A DNA stretch of 33,771 nucleotides from an uncultured Pseudomonadota bacterium (GCA_950059285.1 CATLTV010000039.1:1-33771), one strand, 5' to 3'. Positions 1 through 8,461 are shown, numbered from the stretch's first letter. The notes: generated by a model from the sequence alone, not told the origin. Program-made: numbers and translations.

Positions 1-53
1 CTAGCCAATCCTCGCCCCCTGTGTTGGTTGCGCTTCTTATTTGATCTTTTTTT

Positions 54-81
54 TTGTGCCTGCCCAAAAAACAGCTACATT
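54..81 (+). promoter_or_regulatory. possible promoter of the 162-644 gene
   Basis: TTGTGC (54-59) and TACATT (76-81) are separated by 16 bp, matching a sigma70-type promoter at 3/6 and 4/6 positions. Transcription would start near 88, just before the palindrome at 98-123. The matches are weak, so this is inference only. Confidence 0.3.
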
Positions 82-97
82 GAAGACACAGACAACG

Positions 98-123
98 ACA
101 CAGACCTACATGTAGGTCCGTGT
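98..123. promoter_or_regulatory. palindromic operator candidate
   Basis: A perfect 16-bp palindrome, GACCTACATGTAGGTC (103-118), extends to 26 bp with one mismatched pair (102/119). It lies about 40 bp before the ATG of the downstream gene and has no T tract, so a protein-binding dyad fits better than a terminator. The regulator is unknown. Confidence 0.5.
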
Positions 124-161
124 AAGTAAAAACATTTTCTCACACGTCAAGGAGTGACATC

Positions 162-644
162 ATGGCATTCACAACATGCACAAATCTCAACGATGAGCGT
201 CGTCGCCGACGCAGTAAAGATCCGCTCGTTGCAATGCGTTTTCAGCTGATGCAAGTCATGGACGATTTCAAACTTAAAGCCTGTGTCCTGGCGAGCGATG
301 AGGGATTGCTTCTGGTGTCCCCTGAGAGCGTCGCTGTTGAAGATGCAGAGCTTCTGGCTGCCATGGGCACACTCCCTCGCAATGAAGAGGGCATGATCAT
401 CAACGATGAGCTTGTGGCGTCATTCCTCGACCAGCTCTCTGGCTCCATCACACTGGATGAGCAAGAGAAAACAGCTCCATCAAAGTCTGTCTACACACAA
501 GAGTTTTGGGCCTGGGATCAACCCTGGGTAATGGTCGCAGTTGGCCACCTTAGCCGTGCTCAAGAGCTTAGCCTGATGCGCGCCATCATGGGCATCCGTC
601 GCATTGCGCGTCAGAGCGAACCAGTCGAAAAAGTCTCGGCTTAG
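162..644 (+). CDS. small roadblock/LC7-like protein
   Basis: This is a 160-residue soluble protein with no signal peptide or membrane segment. The ATG has a good ribosome binding site, AAGGAG, 8 bases upstream. After a basic N-terminus (RRRRR at about residues 14-18), a central segment reads ACVLASDEGLLLVS, followed by a helix containing AELLAAMGTL. That pattern of strand, DEGL turn, and helix with an LAA motif resembles roadblock/LC7 domains, which in bacteria usually act with small Ras-like GTPases (MglA/MglB) or as dimeric regulators. The C-terminal helix (about 130-155) is amphipathic and basic. No GTPase gene lies next to it, so no partner can be named. The family call comes from a short motif only; a lineage-specific unknown is the alternative. 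It appears to be a single-gene unit with its own operator candidate. Confidence 0.55.
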   Translation: MAFTTCTNLNDERRRRRSKDPLVAMRFQLMQVMDDFKLKACVLASDEGLLLVSPESVAVEDAELLAAMGTLPRNEEGMIINDELVASFLDQLSGSITLDEQEKTAPSKSVYTQEFWAWDQPWVMVAVGHLSRAQELSLMRAIMGIRRIARQSEPVEKVSA

Positions 645-1197
645 GTTCTGTTGAAATCAGCTCTCAGACCATAAGAAAATTGAACGATTTTTTTGTGCAA
701 ATGCAAAAATCGTTGAACACTACTTCACAAGCAGCGGGTCTGTTCCCCTTCGTCATCAAGGGGTCTTGATTCAAGTATCTTAATCTTTGACATCTTCTAC
801 TCTCGCAGGTTCACAGGAACAAGAGCCGTCGAAATCCATCAACTCAAGGAATTCGAATACTGTACCCCAACACCTTTGGCCGTTCCTTTGCCCCACACGA
901 GACGAAAAGAAAAACAAAGCCCAAGATCCTGATAATCAAGGTCTTCTGCTCACAAAATATATACATCTCGCGAGGGTGATCCTGTGATGCTCTGGTCCTC
1001 AGAGCATGGCAGAACTCTCCTTCCGTTCTGGCCTGATGGTATGCAGGTAGGTTTATCCTCTCTGTCATCGCTCATCACTCACGGCCAACCTCTTCATACA
1101 TTCCGTATTTTTCCACATTACCCAGGCACCGATCTGGGCTCGACGACCCCTTGTCTCAATTCCAAGGACACGAGACAGGTTTATGTGGACCTTCAAT

Positions 1198-1240
1198 CTC
1201 CTGCTCTCCCTGAACGACACATTCAGGATGGGGGCAGGAG
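1198..1240. other. strong two-part hairpin, possible ncRNA element
   Basis: CTCCTGC (1198-1204) pairs with GCAGGAG (1234-1240). Inside it CCTGAA (1209-1214) pairs with TTCAGG (1222-1227), leaving a 7-nt loop and an asymmetric internal loop. No T tract follows on either side, so it is not a standard terminator. It may belong to an RNA transcribed from the gene-poor region. Confidence 0.35.
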
Positions 1241-1361
1241 GTCTTGTTTCTTGGTCGTGTTCAAGCTGATCGCATCACGATCGGGATGATCCCTCATTCG
1301 ACCCTTTTGATCCTGGCCACAATGCGATAAAAACACAGCGCACGTTTTGATGCTCAGATGG

Positions 1362-1370
1362 TGGTATCAT
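1362..1370 (+). promoter_or_regulatory. probable extended -10 promoter of dnaX
   Basis: TGG directly followed by TATCAT (1365-1370) fits an extended -10 element (TGn plus 5/6 of TATAAT). No good -35 is visible at 17 bp. Transcription would start about 45 bases before the dnaX ATG. Confidence 0.4.
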
Positions 1371-1421
1371 CGCCTGCCCAGTTGCTCCTTTAACAATGTA
1401 TCCAACAAGGTAAGTTAAAAC

Positions 1422-3557
1422 ATGTCTTACGTGGTCTTAGCACGAAAGTGGCGTCCCAGGTTTTTTGAAGAAGTTGTCGGCCAGTCCCATGTCGCACGCA
1501 CCCTCAAAAACTCGATTGAACAGGATCGTGTCGCGCACTCCTACCTCTTTACAGGGGCTCGTGGTGTGGGAAAAACCTCCACAGCGCGTATTCTTGCCAA
1601 GGCTCTGAACTGCGAAAAAGGACCAACAACCACGCCATGTTATGAGTGTACATCTTGTCTTGAGATCTCGCAGGGACAGAGCGTGGATGTGTTTGAGATC
1701 GATGGTGCGTCCAACCGTGGTATCAATGAGATCCGCGAACTTCGTGAGGGCGCGCGTTATGCCCCCTCCAAGAGCCGCTTCAAGATCTACATCATTGATG
1801 AGGTTCACATGCTCACCACCGAGGCGTTCAACGCGTTGCTCAAGACGCTTGAAGAGCCTCCTCCCCATGTGAAGTTCATCTTCGCCACCACTGAACCCCA
1901 GAAGATCCCTGTCACTATTCTCTCACGTTGTCAGCGCTTTGACTTCAAACGCATTAGCCAGCATGACATCGTGGAGCACCTGCTCCAGATCTGCCCCAAT
2001 GAAGGGATTGAAGCCGAGGAAGGCGCGCTGCAATTGATCGCCAGGCAGGCATCAGGCGGTATGCGCGATGCCCTCTCCTTGCTCGATCAGGTCATTAGCT
2101 TTGCAGGAAACCATATCACCGAGGAACAGGTCACACAGATCCTTGGCGTGGCCAACCGCACGCACCTCTTTGAGCTGAGCAGGTCCATTGTGAAAGGCGA
2201 TGCTCAGCAGGCGCTCCTTACGCTCGATGAAGTGCACCGATATGGCTATGATTTACAACAGTTTTCCAGCGAAATGGTGAACCACATGCGCGACCTCATG
2301 GTCGTCAAGGTTGTTCAAAACCCAGAGCGTGTCACGACCATGACGCAGAGCGAAATCGATGTGGTCCTGCCCACACTCAAGCAGGTCACCACCGATCTCC
2401 TCCACCGCTATTTCTCGGTGATGATCGAGGGAGCGCAGGAGATGAGCCGCTCCCCCTATCCCAAGCTGATCTTCGAGATGACGCTTGTGCGCATGTGTCA
2501 GCTTGAGCCTCTCGTGGGCCTTGATCTGCTCATTGATAAGCTCCACGCGCTTGAAGGCTCGCTTGATGACGTCCCCCTGGAACCCATGGTGGACTCAAAA
2601 AAAAAAATTGAATCACGACCAGTAGTTGAGCCTGCGACGCCTGCACCAAGCAACCCCACCCCACCTCCAGTACAGGCGTCGCCAACACCAGCGCCCTCCC
2701 CCGAACCGAAAAAAGAGACGCCTTCACACGTCTTTACAGCCGATGATCCCAGCGAACTTAACAACACCCCGCTGGATGATGCCATCTCTGCTGCACCAAG
2801 CCCCACCACCACCACACAAGCGACGCCTCAGGAACAACCTGACGAGCCAGCACCTGCCACGCCAGAACCCATTGAGCACACCGACGAAGACGAGTCCAAC
2901 CCCGACTTCGAGCAGCTTGATGAAGAGCTTGAGCGACTCGCCATGGAGGCGGAAGAAGAGGATATGCTCGGGCTTGACAGTGAGGAGCATGAAAATACAC
3001 ATGATGAATCAATGCGTTATGAGGTATTCTCACTCACCGACACAGAACGCAACGCTGTCACACAGGCCACCGCACTTGCTCCTGATGAGGAGAGCGACGA
3101 CGAAGACGATGCACAAATTCCACTCCCTGAACTTGATATCGCAAAGGATGGACGTCAGGACTCGTGGAAGAAGATCGTGGACTATATTCGACTCACACAC
3201 GCACCTCTGGCAGCCACGCTTGAGCATGCCTATATCGAGGAGTTGACCGAGCAACATATCAACATGACCTTTGCTCAGCGTTACTCCCCCTTTGTGCATG
3301 ATGACAAGCGACTCTCCATCCTGAAAGAATACCTTCATCGGGTGCTTGGTGATGACTTTAATGTCAATATCGGGACACGCTTTGATGACAAACCCCTGCC
3401 TGGCTTTGAAACGCTCGCACAGCTTCGAGACATTGAACTCAGGCAACGTCGCGATACGCTCGCAGATGACACGGAAAATCACCCCGTCATCAAGGAAGCG
3501 CTGGAGCTCTTCTCTCCTTCAGCATCCCGCATCATGGTCGCGCTCTACGAAGATTAA
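1422..3557 (+). CDS. dnaX: DNA polymerase III subunit gamma/tau
   Basis: DnaX is the ATPase of the clamp loader and, as tau, couples polymerase cores to the DnaB helicase. The 711 residues begin with the family signature MSYVVLARKWRP. The Walker A motif GARGVGKT is at residues 45-52, a zinc module has Cys64, Cys73, Cys76 and Cys79, Walker B is the IIDEVHM segment near 125, and an arginine-finger region reads ILSRCQRFDF. Domains I-III end near residue 370. From about 395 to 580 the protein is Pro/Thr/Glu-rich and probably disordered, and a final folded part (about 580-711) matches the tau-specific C-terminus. Codons 393-395 lie in an 11-A run (2597-2607), and slippage there would end translation almost at once (separate entry), giving a roughly 396-residue gamma. 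The usual downstream partners ybaB and recR are absent here. The preceding ATG context is AAGGTAAGTTAAAAC. Confidence 0.97.
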   Translation: MSYVVLARKWRPRFFEEVVGQSHVARTLKNSIEQDRVAHSYLFTGARGVGKTSTARILAKALNCEKGPTTTPCYECTSCLEISQGQSVDVFEIDGASNRGINEIRELREGARYAPSKSRFKIYIIDEVHMLTTEAFNALLKTLEEPPPHVKFIFATTEPQKIPVTILSRCQRFDFKRISQHDIVEHLLQICPNEGIEAEEGALQLIARQASGGMRDALSLLDQVISFAGNHITEEQVTQILGVANRTHLFELSRSIVKGDAQQALLTLDEVHRYGYDLQQFSSEMVNHMRDLMVVKVVQNPERVTTMTQSEIDVVLPTLKQVTTDLLHRYFSVMIEGAQEMSRSPYPKLIFEMTLVRMCQLEPLVGLDLLIDKLHALEGSLDDVPLEPMVDSKKKIESRPVVEPATPAPSNPTPPPVQASPTPAPSPEPKKETPSHVFTADDPSELNNTPLDDAISAAPSPTTTTQATPQEQPDEPAPATPEPIEHTDEDESNPDFEQLDEELERLAMEAEEEDMLGLDSEEHENTHDESMRYEVFSLTDTERNAVTQATALAPDEESDDEDDAQIPLPELDIAKDGRQDSWKKIVDYIRLTHAPLAATLEHAYIEELTEQHINMTFAQRYSPFVHDDKRLSILKEYLHRVLGDDFNVNIGTRFDDKPLPGFETLAQLRDIELRQRRDTLADDTENHPVIKEALELFSPSASRIMVALYED
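2597..2611 (+). promoter_or_regulatory. dnaX slippage site: A11 tract followed by -1 frame TGA
   Basis: Eleven consecutive A residues (2597-2607) are read in frame 0 as Lys-Lys-Lys plus the first base of Ile. In the -1 frame the next codons are AAT and then TGA (2609-2611). In the other alternative frame a TAG follows at 2623-2625. Either ribosomal -1 slippage or RNA polymerase slippage on the A tract would therefore yield a truncated protein of about 396-400 residues containing domains I-III. This parallels gamma formation from dnaX in E. coli (ribosomal frameshift) and Thermus (transcriptional slippage on an A run). A perfect 10-bp inverted repeat (2634-2643/2673-2682) lies 26 bases downstream and might stimulate it. 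Confidence 0.75.
2634..2682 (+). promoter_or_regulatory. inverted repeat downstream of the dnaX slip site
   Basis: GCGACGCCTG (2634-2643) and CAGGCGTCGC (2673-2682) form a perfect 10-bp stem with a 29-nt loop, inside coding sequence. It starts 26 bases after the A tract, farther than the usual 5-9 bases for a -1 frameshift stimulator, so a functional role is uncertain. Confidence 0.35.
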
Positions 3558-3664
3558 GAACACCATCAAAAGAGCTAAATGTCATAAAAACACATTGATA
3601 GATTAATGCTTGTGAAGAGTATTTAGGGCGTCAAACACTTACTTCCACATTGAGGAGGAAGCCC

Positions 3665-5035
3665 ATGGAACAACAAGCATTATTAAATCATAGACCCAGA
3701 GTGGTCATCATTGGTGGCGGTTTTGGAGGCCTGAATGCAGCTCGACAATTTCGCAAGGAAGATGTCGACGTGGTGCTCGTCGATCGACAGAATTACCACC
3801 TCTTTCAGCCCCTACTCTACCAGGTTGCGACCGCAGGCCTGAGCCCTGCTGATATCGCAGCAAACTTACGCAACACACTAAGAAAACAAAAGAATACCGA
3901 AGTCGTCATCGGTGAGGTCAAGCATATTGATCGCGCAACCCAGGAGGTCGTATTTGAAGAAGGTAAGTTGCATTACGATTACCTGATCATCGCCGCTGGA
4001 ATGAAGCATAACTACTTTGGAAATCAGGAGAAATGGGAACAATACGCACCAGGGCTCAAGACTGTCGATGAGGCGCTCGACCTGAGACGCCGCATGTTGC
4101 TTGCCTTTGAGGCCGCAGAATACGAGACGGACCCCAAAGAACGTGAGCGCTTGCTCACGTTTGTCGTTGTGGGTGGTGGTCCCACAGGTGTGGAGATGGC
4201 AGGCGCACTGGCAGAGATCGCACGTGAAGTCATGGTGCATGACTTCAGGAGGATCGATTCAAGCTGGGCGAGGATTGTACTGATTGAAGGTCAGGATCGT
4301 TTGTTGGGAGCATTCAGTGAGAGCTCCAGCAAGAATGCTCTGGAGGAGCTTCAGGAGCGAGGCGTGGATGTACGCCTGAACACCTTCGTCAAGGACATCG
4401 ATGAGAAGGGAGTTACGGCTGGCGAGCAGTTTATCCCAGCGCATAATATTGTCTGGGCGGCGGGTTTAAAGGCCGAAACGCTCGCAGATTCACTGGGAGC
4501 AGAACAAGATCGCATGGGCCGTGTACACATTGAACAGACGCTCAACATCAAGGGAGATCAGAGGGTCTTTGTCATTGGAGACATGGCACATCTTGAGGAC
4601 GAGGATTATGGCGGAGTCTTGCCAGGTCAAGCGCCCGTAGCCATTCAACAGGGTCGACACGCAGGCAAGAACATTATTCGCCTGTTACGCGACCAGGATC
4701 TCAAGCCATTTGAATACTTTGACAAGGGCCAGATGGCGACAATTGGTAGAGCATCAGCGGTCGCAGAGACGGGCAAGATGAAGCTCACAGGTTTTGTAGC
4801 GTGGTTAGCGTGGTTATTTGTCCACCTGCTTTATCTGGTCAGCTTCAGGGATCGTGTCTCGGTGCTCATCAACTGGATCTATGCTTATGTCGGTTTCAGG
4901 CGAGCGACGAGGTTTGTGGTAGGAAGCGACGAGAGAGGGCTCAAACAGAGGTTGTTGGATCATGGTCCAACACGGCTTCTGGAGCACGCACCTGAGCCGC
5001 TTCGACCTGACAAAGCCTTACGAGAAGCATCATAA
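3665..5035 (+). CDS. ndh: type II NADH dehydrogenase (NDH-2)
   Basis: This is a single-subunit, non-proton-pumping NADH:quinone oxidoreductase on the cytoplasmic face of the inner membrane, 456 residues. An N-terminal FAD dinucleotide fold reads VVIIGGGFGGLNAARQF (about 13-30), and a second nucleotide-binding fold for NADH reads FVVVGGGPTGVEMAGA (about 163-178). A typical FAD-proximal C-terminal motif reads VFVIGDMAHL, followed by the quinone-site AIQQGRHAGKNI. Hydrophobic segment GFVAWLAWLFVHLLYLVSF (about 376-394) and the amphipathic stretch after it form the membrane anchor seen in NDH-2. I chose the ATG at 3665 because GAGGAGGA lies 7 bases upstream; the frame remains open upstream from a TTG at 3650, but that TTG sits at the edge of this ribosome binding site. 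It appears monocistronic, between dnaX and gap. Confidence 0.93.
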   Translation: MEQQALLNHRPRVVIIGGGFGGLNAARQFRKEDVDVVLVDRQNYHLFQPLLYQVATAGLSPADIAANLRNTLRKQKNTEVVIGEVKHIDRATQEVVFEEGKLHYDYLIIAAGMKHNYFGNQEKWEQYAPGLKTVDEALDLRRRMLLAFEAAEYETDPKERERLLTFVVVGGGPTGVEMAGALAEIAREVMVHDFRRIDSSWARIVLIEGQDRLLGAFSESSSKNALEELQERGVDVRLNTFVKDIDEKGVTAGEQFIPAHNIVWAAGLKAETLADSLGAEQDRMGRVHIEQTLNIKGDQRVFVIGDMAHLEDEDYGGVLPGQAPVAIQQGRHAGKNIIRLLRDQDLKPFEYFDKGQMATIGRASAVAETGKMKLTGFVAWLAWLFVHLLYLVSFRDRVSVLINWIYAYVGFRRATRFVVGSDERGLKQRLLDHGPTRLLEHAPEPLRPDKALREAS

Positions 5036-5075
5036 GGTAATGTCGCCAAAAGCGCGGCTTACTCTTTACAGAAAT

Positions 5076-5100
5076 ACCCTCTTTCGCTATGGAAGAGGGT
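5076..5100 (+). promoter_or_regulatory. first dyad of the gap leader
   Basis: ACCCTCTT (5076-5083) and AAGAGGGT (5093-5100) form an 8-bp perfect stem with a 9-nt loop. A TATTAT element (5104-5109) follows directly. The dyad could therefore be an operator overlapping the -35 region of a gap promoter or, if transcription starts upstream at the TTTACA element (5065-5070), an RNA hairpin. Confidence 0.45.
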
Positions 5101-5122
5101 GTTTATTATGTGGCCGAAAGAA

Positions 5123-5150
5123 AACCTCTTGTGAAGCTCTCAAAGAGGTT
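5123..5150 (+). promoter_or_regulatory. second, related dyad of the gap leader
   Basis: AACCTCTT (5123-5130) and AAGAGGTT (5143-5150) form a second 8-bp stem, sharing the core CCTCTT/AAGAGG with the dyad at 5076-5100. Arm 2 of the first dyad (5093-5098) can also pair with arm 3 (5125-5130), so the four arms could form mutually exclusive structures. It ends 40 bases before the gap ATG. Confidence 0.45.
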
Positions 5151-5190
5151 CACAGGACCCTATTTAACAACCCTTCACAAAGGAACACAC

Positions 5191-6198
<1,008 letters not shown>

Positions 6199-6205
6199 GT
6201 CTTTC

Positions 6206-6225
6206 GCTTGAGTTCAAACTCAAGC
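6206..6225 (+). terminator. short hairpin after gap
   Basis: GCTTGAGT (6206-6213), loop TCAA, and ACTCAAGC (6218-6225) form a perfect 8-bp stem 8 bases after the gap stop codon. No T run follows. It may stabilise the gap transcript 3' end or act together with the larger palindrome that comes next. Confidence 0.45.
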
Positions 6226-6237
6226 AACCCAAAGAAG

Positions 6238-6279
6238 AAGAGGAGGAAAATGTTTCACGTGAAACACTTTCCTCCTCTT
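6238..6279. terminator. terminator-like palindrome enclosing parS
   Basis: Arms 6238-6249 (AAGAGGAGGAAA) and 6268-6279 (TTTCCTCCTCTT) are perfect 12-bp complements. They enclose, after one mismatched pair (6250/6267), the fully palindromic 16-bp parS core, giving a 42-base near-perfect dyad between gap and pgk. The right arm is T-rich and runs into TTTTC, so it could act as an intrinsic terminator or a partial attenuator for pgk. Confidence 0.6.
6251..6266. other. parS: parS centromere site
   Basis: TGTTTCACGTGAAACA is an exact match to the conserved bacterial parS consensus TGTTNCACGTGAAACA, the site bound by ParB/Spo0J for chromosome partitioning and SMC loading. It is a perfect 16-bp palindrome in the gap-pgk intergenic region, as expected for an origin-proximal chromosome segment. 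I found no second copy in the window by eye. No parA or parB gene is nearby. Confidence 0.9.
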
Positions 6280-6317
6280 TTCACACATCTACCCTCCCCT
6301 CCCGACGAGTTGCACTC

Positions 6318-7544
6318 ATGAACACCACAGGAATCCACTTTATCGATGAGCTCGCCTTGGCAGAGAAGACCGTCTTCATCCGCTGCGACTTCAACGTCCC
6401 CCTCGACAGTGACGGCAACATCACGGATGACACTCGCATCCAGGCCGCGCTCCCCACCATCAAGCGCGCTATTGACGGCGGCGCGAAGGTTATCCTCGCC
6501 AGCCACCTCGGTCGTCCCAAGGGCAAGTTCAATGAAAAGTACAGCATGCTCCCTGTCGGCGAGCGCTTGCGTGAACTGCTTGGCTACGAGATCATCATTC
6601 CAGAGGATGTGATGGACTCACACGTCGACTTCTTGCTTGAGAACCTCGACCCCAAAAAACAAATTATCCTGTTGGAAAACCTGCGATTTAATCCAGGTGA
6701 AAAGAAGAACGACCCCGAGTTTGCAGCACGCCTCGCGAGCCTTGCAAATGTGTACGTCAACGATGCATTTGGCACAGCGCACCGTGCTCACGCCTCAACC
6801 TATGGCATGGTCAAACACTTCGACCAGAAGACCAAGGTGCGCGTGGGTGGCTACCTCATCAAACGTGAACTCGAACAACTTGGTCAACTCCTTGACCGCC
6901 CCGAGCGTCCCTTTATCGCAGTGATGGGCGGTGCCAAGGTCTCCGATAAACTCAGCGTGCTGCTCTCCCTCGTCGATCGTGTCCAGGGTCTCGTCATCGG
7001 TGGTGCCATGGCTTACACCTTCCTCAAGGCAAAGGGCGTCGAAGTTGGCGCGTCTCGCGTGGAAGACGATTTGCTCGATGATGCGCAGGCCATCTTGAGA
7101 CGTGCGACTCAGTCCAAGGTCGAGGTTCATCTCCCTGTAGACCATGTCATCGTCGAAAACTTCGATGATGAAAAAGGAATCACCACACCTGATGAAGCAA
7201 TTCCTGAAGGCATGATGGCTCTTGATATCGGCCCCAAGACACAGCTCCTCTACGCCAATGTGCTCACCGATGCACAGACCGTATTCTGGAATGGCCCCAT
7301 GGGTGTCTTTGAGCGTGATGCATTTGCCGCAGGCACCTTCGCTGTCGCTCAAGCCATCGCATTGAGTGACGCCAAGAGCATTGTGGGTGGAGGCGACTCC
7401 GCCAGCGCAATTCAAAAGGCTGGCCTCAAGGAAGAGATCACACACGTGTCCACAGGTGGTGGTGCGAGCCTTGAATTTGTAGAAGGACGCAAACTCCCTG
7501 GCGTGGAAGCACTTCGCGCACACCATGAGTTTGATCTCGGCTAA
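6318..7544 (+). CDS. pgk: phosphoglycerate kinase
   Basis: PGK transfers phosphate from 1,3-bisphosphoglycerate to ADP, the first ATP-yielding step of glycolysis. The 408 residues match the usual bacterial size. The N-terminal substrate domain shows RCDFNVPLD (about residues 22-30), SHLGRPKG (about 61-68) and [11 protein letters not shown]. The nucleotide domain shows [15 protein letters not shown] (about 202-216), [10 protein letters not shown] and [13 protein letters not shown] near the C-terminus. The ATG at 6318 has only a weak upstream purine stretch (GACGAG). It lies 119 bases after gap, separated by the parS palindrome, and 50 bases before tpiA, so pgk and tpiA probably share a transcript. 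Confidence 0.97.
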   Translation: MNTTGIHFIDELALAEKTVFIRCDFNVPLDSDGNITDDTRIQAALPTIKRAIDGGAKVILASHLGRPKGKFNEKYSMLPVGERLRELLGYEIIIPEDVMDSHVDFLLENLDPKKQIILLENLRFNPGEKKNDPEFAARLASLANVYVNDAFGTAHRAHASTYGMVKHFDQKTKVRVGGYLIKRELEQLGQLLDRPERPFIAVMGGAKVSDKLSVLLSLVDRVQGLVIGGAMAYTFLKAKGVEVGASRVEDDLLDDAQAILRRATQSKVEVHLPVDHVIVENFDDEKGITTPDEAIPEGMMALDIGPKTQLLYANVLTDAQTVFWNGPMGVFERDAFAAGTFAVAQAIALSDAKSIVGGGDSASAIQKAGLKEEITHVSTGGGASLEFVEGRKLPGVEALRAHHEFDLG

Positions 7545-7594
7545 GAACCTCCAGAACCAAGACACATAAACATCTGACAACAAAAGGATTTCAA

Positions 7595-8365
7595 ATGCGC
7601 CGTCACATCATTGCTGGAAACTGGAAGATGAACATGCTCCTTGAAGACGCTGTCGCGCTCGCCACTGGCGTCGCACAGAACACCAAGGAACTCGGCGGAG
7701 TTGACCTTGTGGTCGCTCCTGCCATGCTCGCTGTTGCTCCTGTTGCCAAAGCGCTCAAAGACGCTGGCTTCACACACCTCAAGGTCGCGACACAGAACAT
7801 GCACACTGTGCCTACCAAGGGTGCCTACACAGGTGAAGTCTCCGCACAGATGCTCAAGGATGCTGGCTGTGACTTTGTCATCCTCGGACACAGTGAACGA
7901 CGTCAATACTTTGGTGAAACCGATGCAGGCGTGAATCACAAGGCCAAAGTCGCGCTCGCGCATGGCCTTACACCCATCATTTGCATTGGTGAAACACTCG
8001 CAGAACGCGAAGCAGAGAGGACGTTTGACCGCATTGAGTTTCAGGTTCGCGCAGCACTTGCGGGTATTGATGACAAGAACCTCCCTGCCCTCGTCCTCGC
8101 CTACGAGCCCATCTGGGCCATCGGTACAGGCAAGACCGCATCTCCCGAACAGGCACAGGAAGTTCATGCGTTTATTCGCTCCATCCTGAGCAAACTTGCA
8201 GGCGACGAAATCGCACAGCAAGTCCGCATTCAATATGGTGGTAGCGTCAAACCTGCCAACATCTCAGACCTGATCTCACAGCCCGACATTGATGGCGCTC
8301 TTGTAGGCGGCGCTAGCCTCAAAGTCAGTGACTTTGTCTCTTTGGCGGTCTCTTCAAACGCGTAA
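7595..8365 (+). CDS. tpiA: triosephosphate isomerase
   Basis: TpiA interconverts dihydroxyacetone phosphate and glyceraldehyde-3-phosphate. The 256-residue TIM barrel carries Lys11 in GNWKMN, His99 in LGHSERR, the catalytic base Glu171 in AYEPIWAIGTGKTAS, and the phosphate-binding YGGSVKPAN and GALVGGASL loops. AAAAGGA precedes the ATG by about 8 bases. It is the last gene of the gap-pgk-tpiA cluster, and two strong hairpins follow its stop codon. Confidence 0.97.
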   Translation: MRRHIIAGNWKMNMLLEDAVALATGVAQNTKELGGVDLVVAPAMLAVAPVAKALKDAGFTHLKVATQNMHTVPTKGAYTGEVSAQMLKDAGCDFVILGHSERRQYFGETDAGVNHKAKVALAHGLTPIICIGETLAEREAERTFDRIEFQVRAALAGIDDKNLPALVLAYEPIWAIGTGKTASPEQAQEVHAFIRSILSKLAGDEIAQQVRIQYGGSVKPANISDLISQPDIDGALVGGASLKVSDFVSLAVSSNA

Positions 8366-8375
8366 CACCAGAAAC

Positions 8376-8413
8376 AAAAAAGAGGACGGGGCCATGGTCC
8401 CGTCCTCTTTTTT
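8376..8413 (+). terminator. intrinsic terminator of tpiA
   Basis: A perfect 15-bp stem (8376-8390 with 8399-8413), GC-rich at the apex (GGACGGG/CCCGTCC) and A/T-rich at the base, ends in six T residues. Because the base is A-rich on the other side it could work in both directions. Confidence 0.9.
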
Positions 8414-8421
8414 CGGAATAA

Positions 8422-8455
8422 AAAGCGGGTTAATTCATTTAAATTAACCCGCTTT
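8422..8455. terminator. second hairpin after tpiA
   Basis: Arms 8422-8435 and 8442-8455 form a perfect 14-bp stem (AAAGCGGGTTAATT and its complement) with the 6-nt loop CATTTA. It ends just before the TATACT element at 8462, so it may be a back-up terminator or may insulate the next gene. Confidence 0.65.
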
Positions 8456-8461
8456 GTGGCG

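Larger units (their letters stand above)
645..1421. other. gene-poor region upstream of dnaX with hairpins
   Basis: I find no convincing protein gene in these 777 bases. Short open frames at 787-987, 844-1068 (minus) and 984-1289 lack a ribosome binding site or any recognisable protein pattern. The region does hold inverted repeats: 683-692 with 705-714; 745-750 with 758-763 (CCCCTT/AAGGGG); a 7-bp TGCTCTG/CAGAGCA hairpin at about 988-1006; CAGAAC/GTTCTG just after it; and a two-part stem at 1198-1204/1234-1240 plus 1209-1214/1222-1227. A structured RNA is possible. I looked for the conserved core motifs of SRP RNA, RNase P RNA and tmRNA and did not see them. Confidence 0.5.

Noticed and set aside
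984-1289. 101-codon open frame in the gap upstream of dnaX
   Set aside because: No ribosome binding site, no recognisable protein pattern, and it covers several inverted repeats.
1041-1310. SRP RNA or 6S RNA next to dnaX
   Set aside because: I looked on both strands for the conserved GGAA-loop and asymmetric-loop motifs of SRP RNA and for a 6S-like central bubble and did not find them.
6795-7583. 262-codon open frame antisense to pgk
   Set aside because: Shadow frame of a highly conserved glycolytic gene with clear motifs on the plus strand; no ribosome binding site or family pattern.
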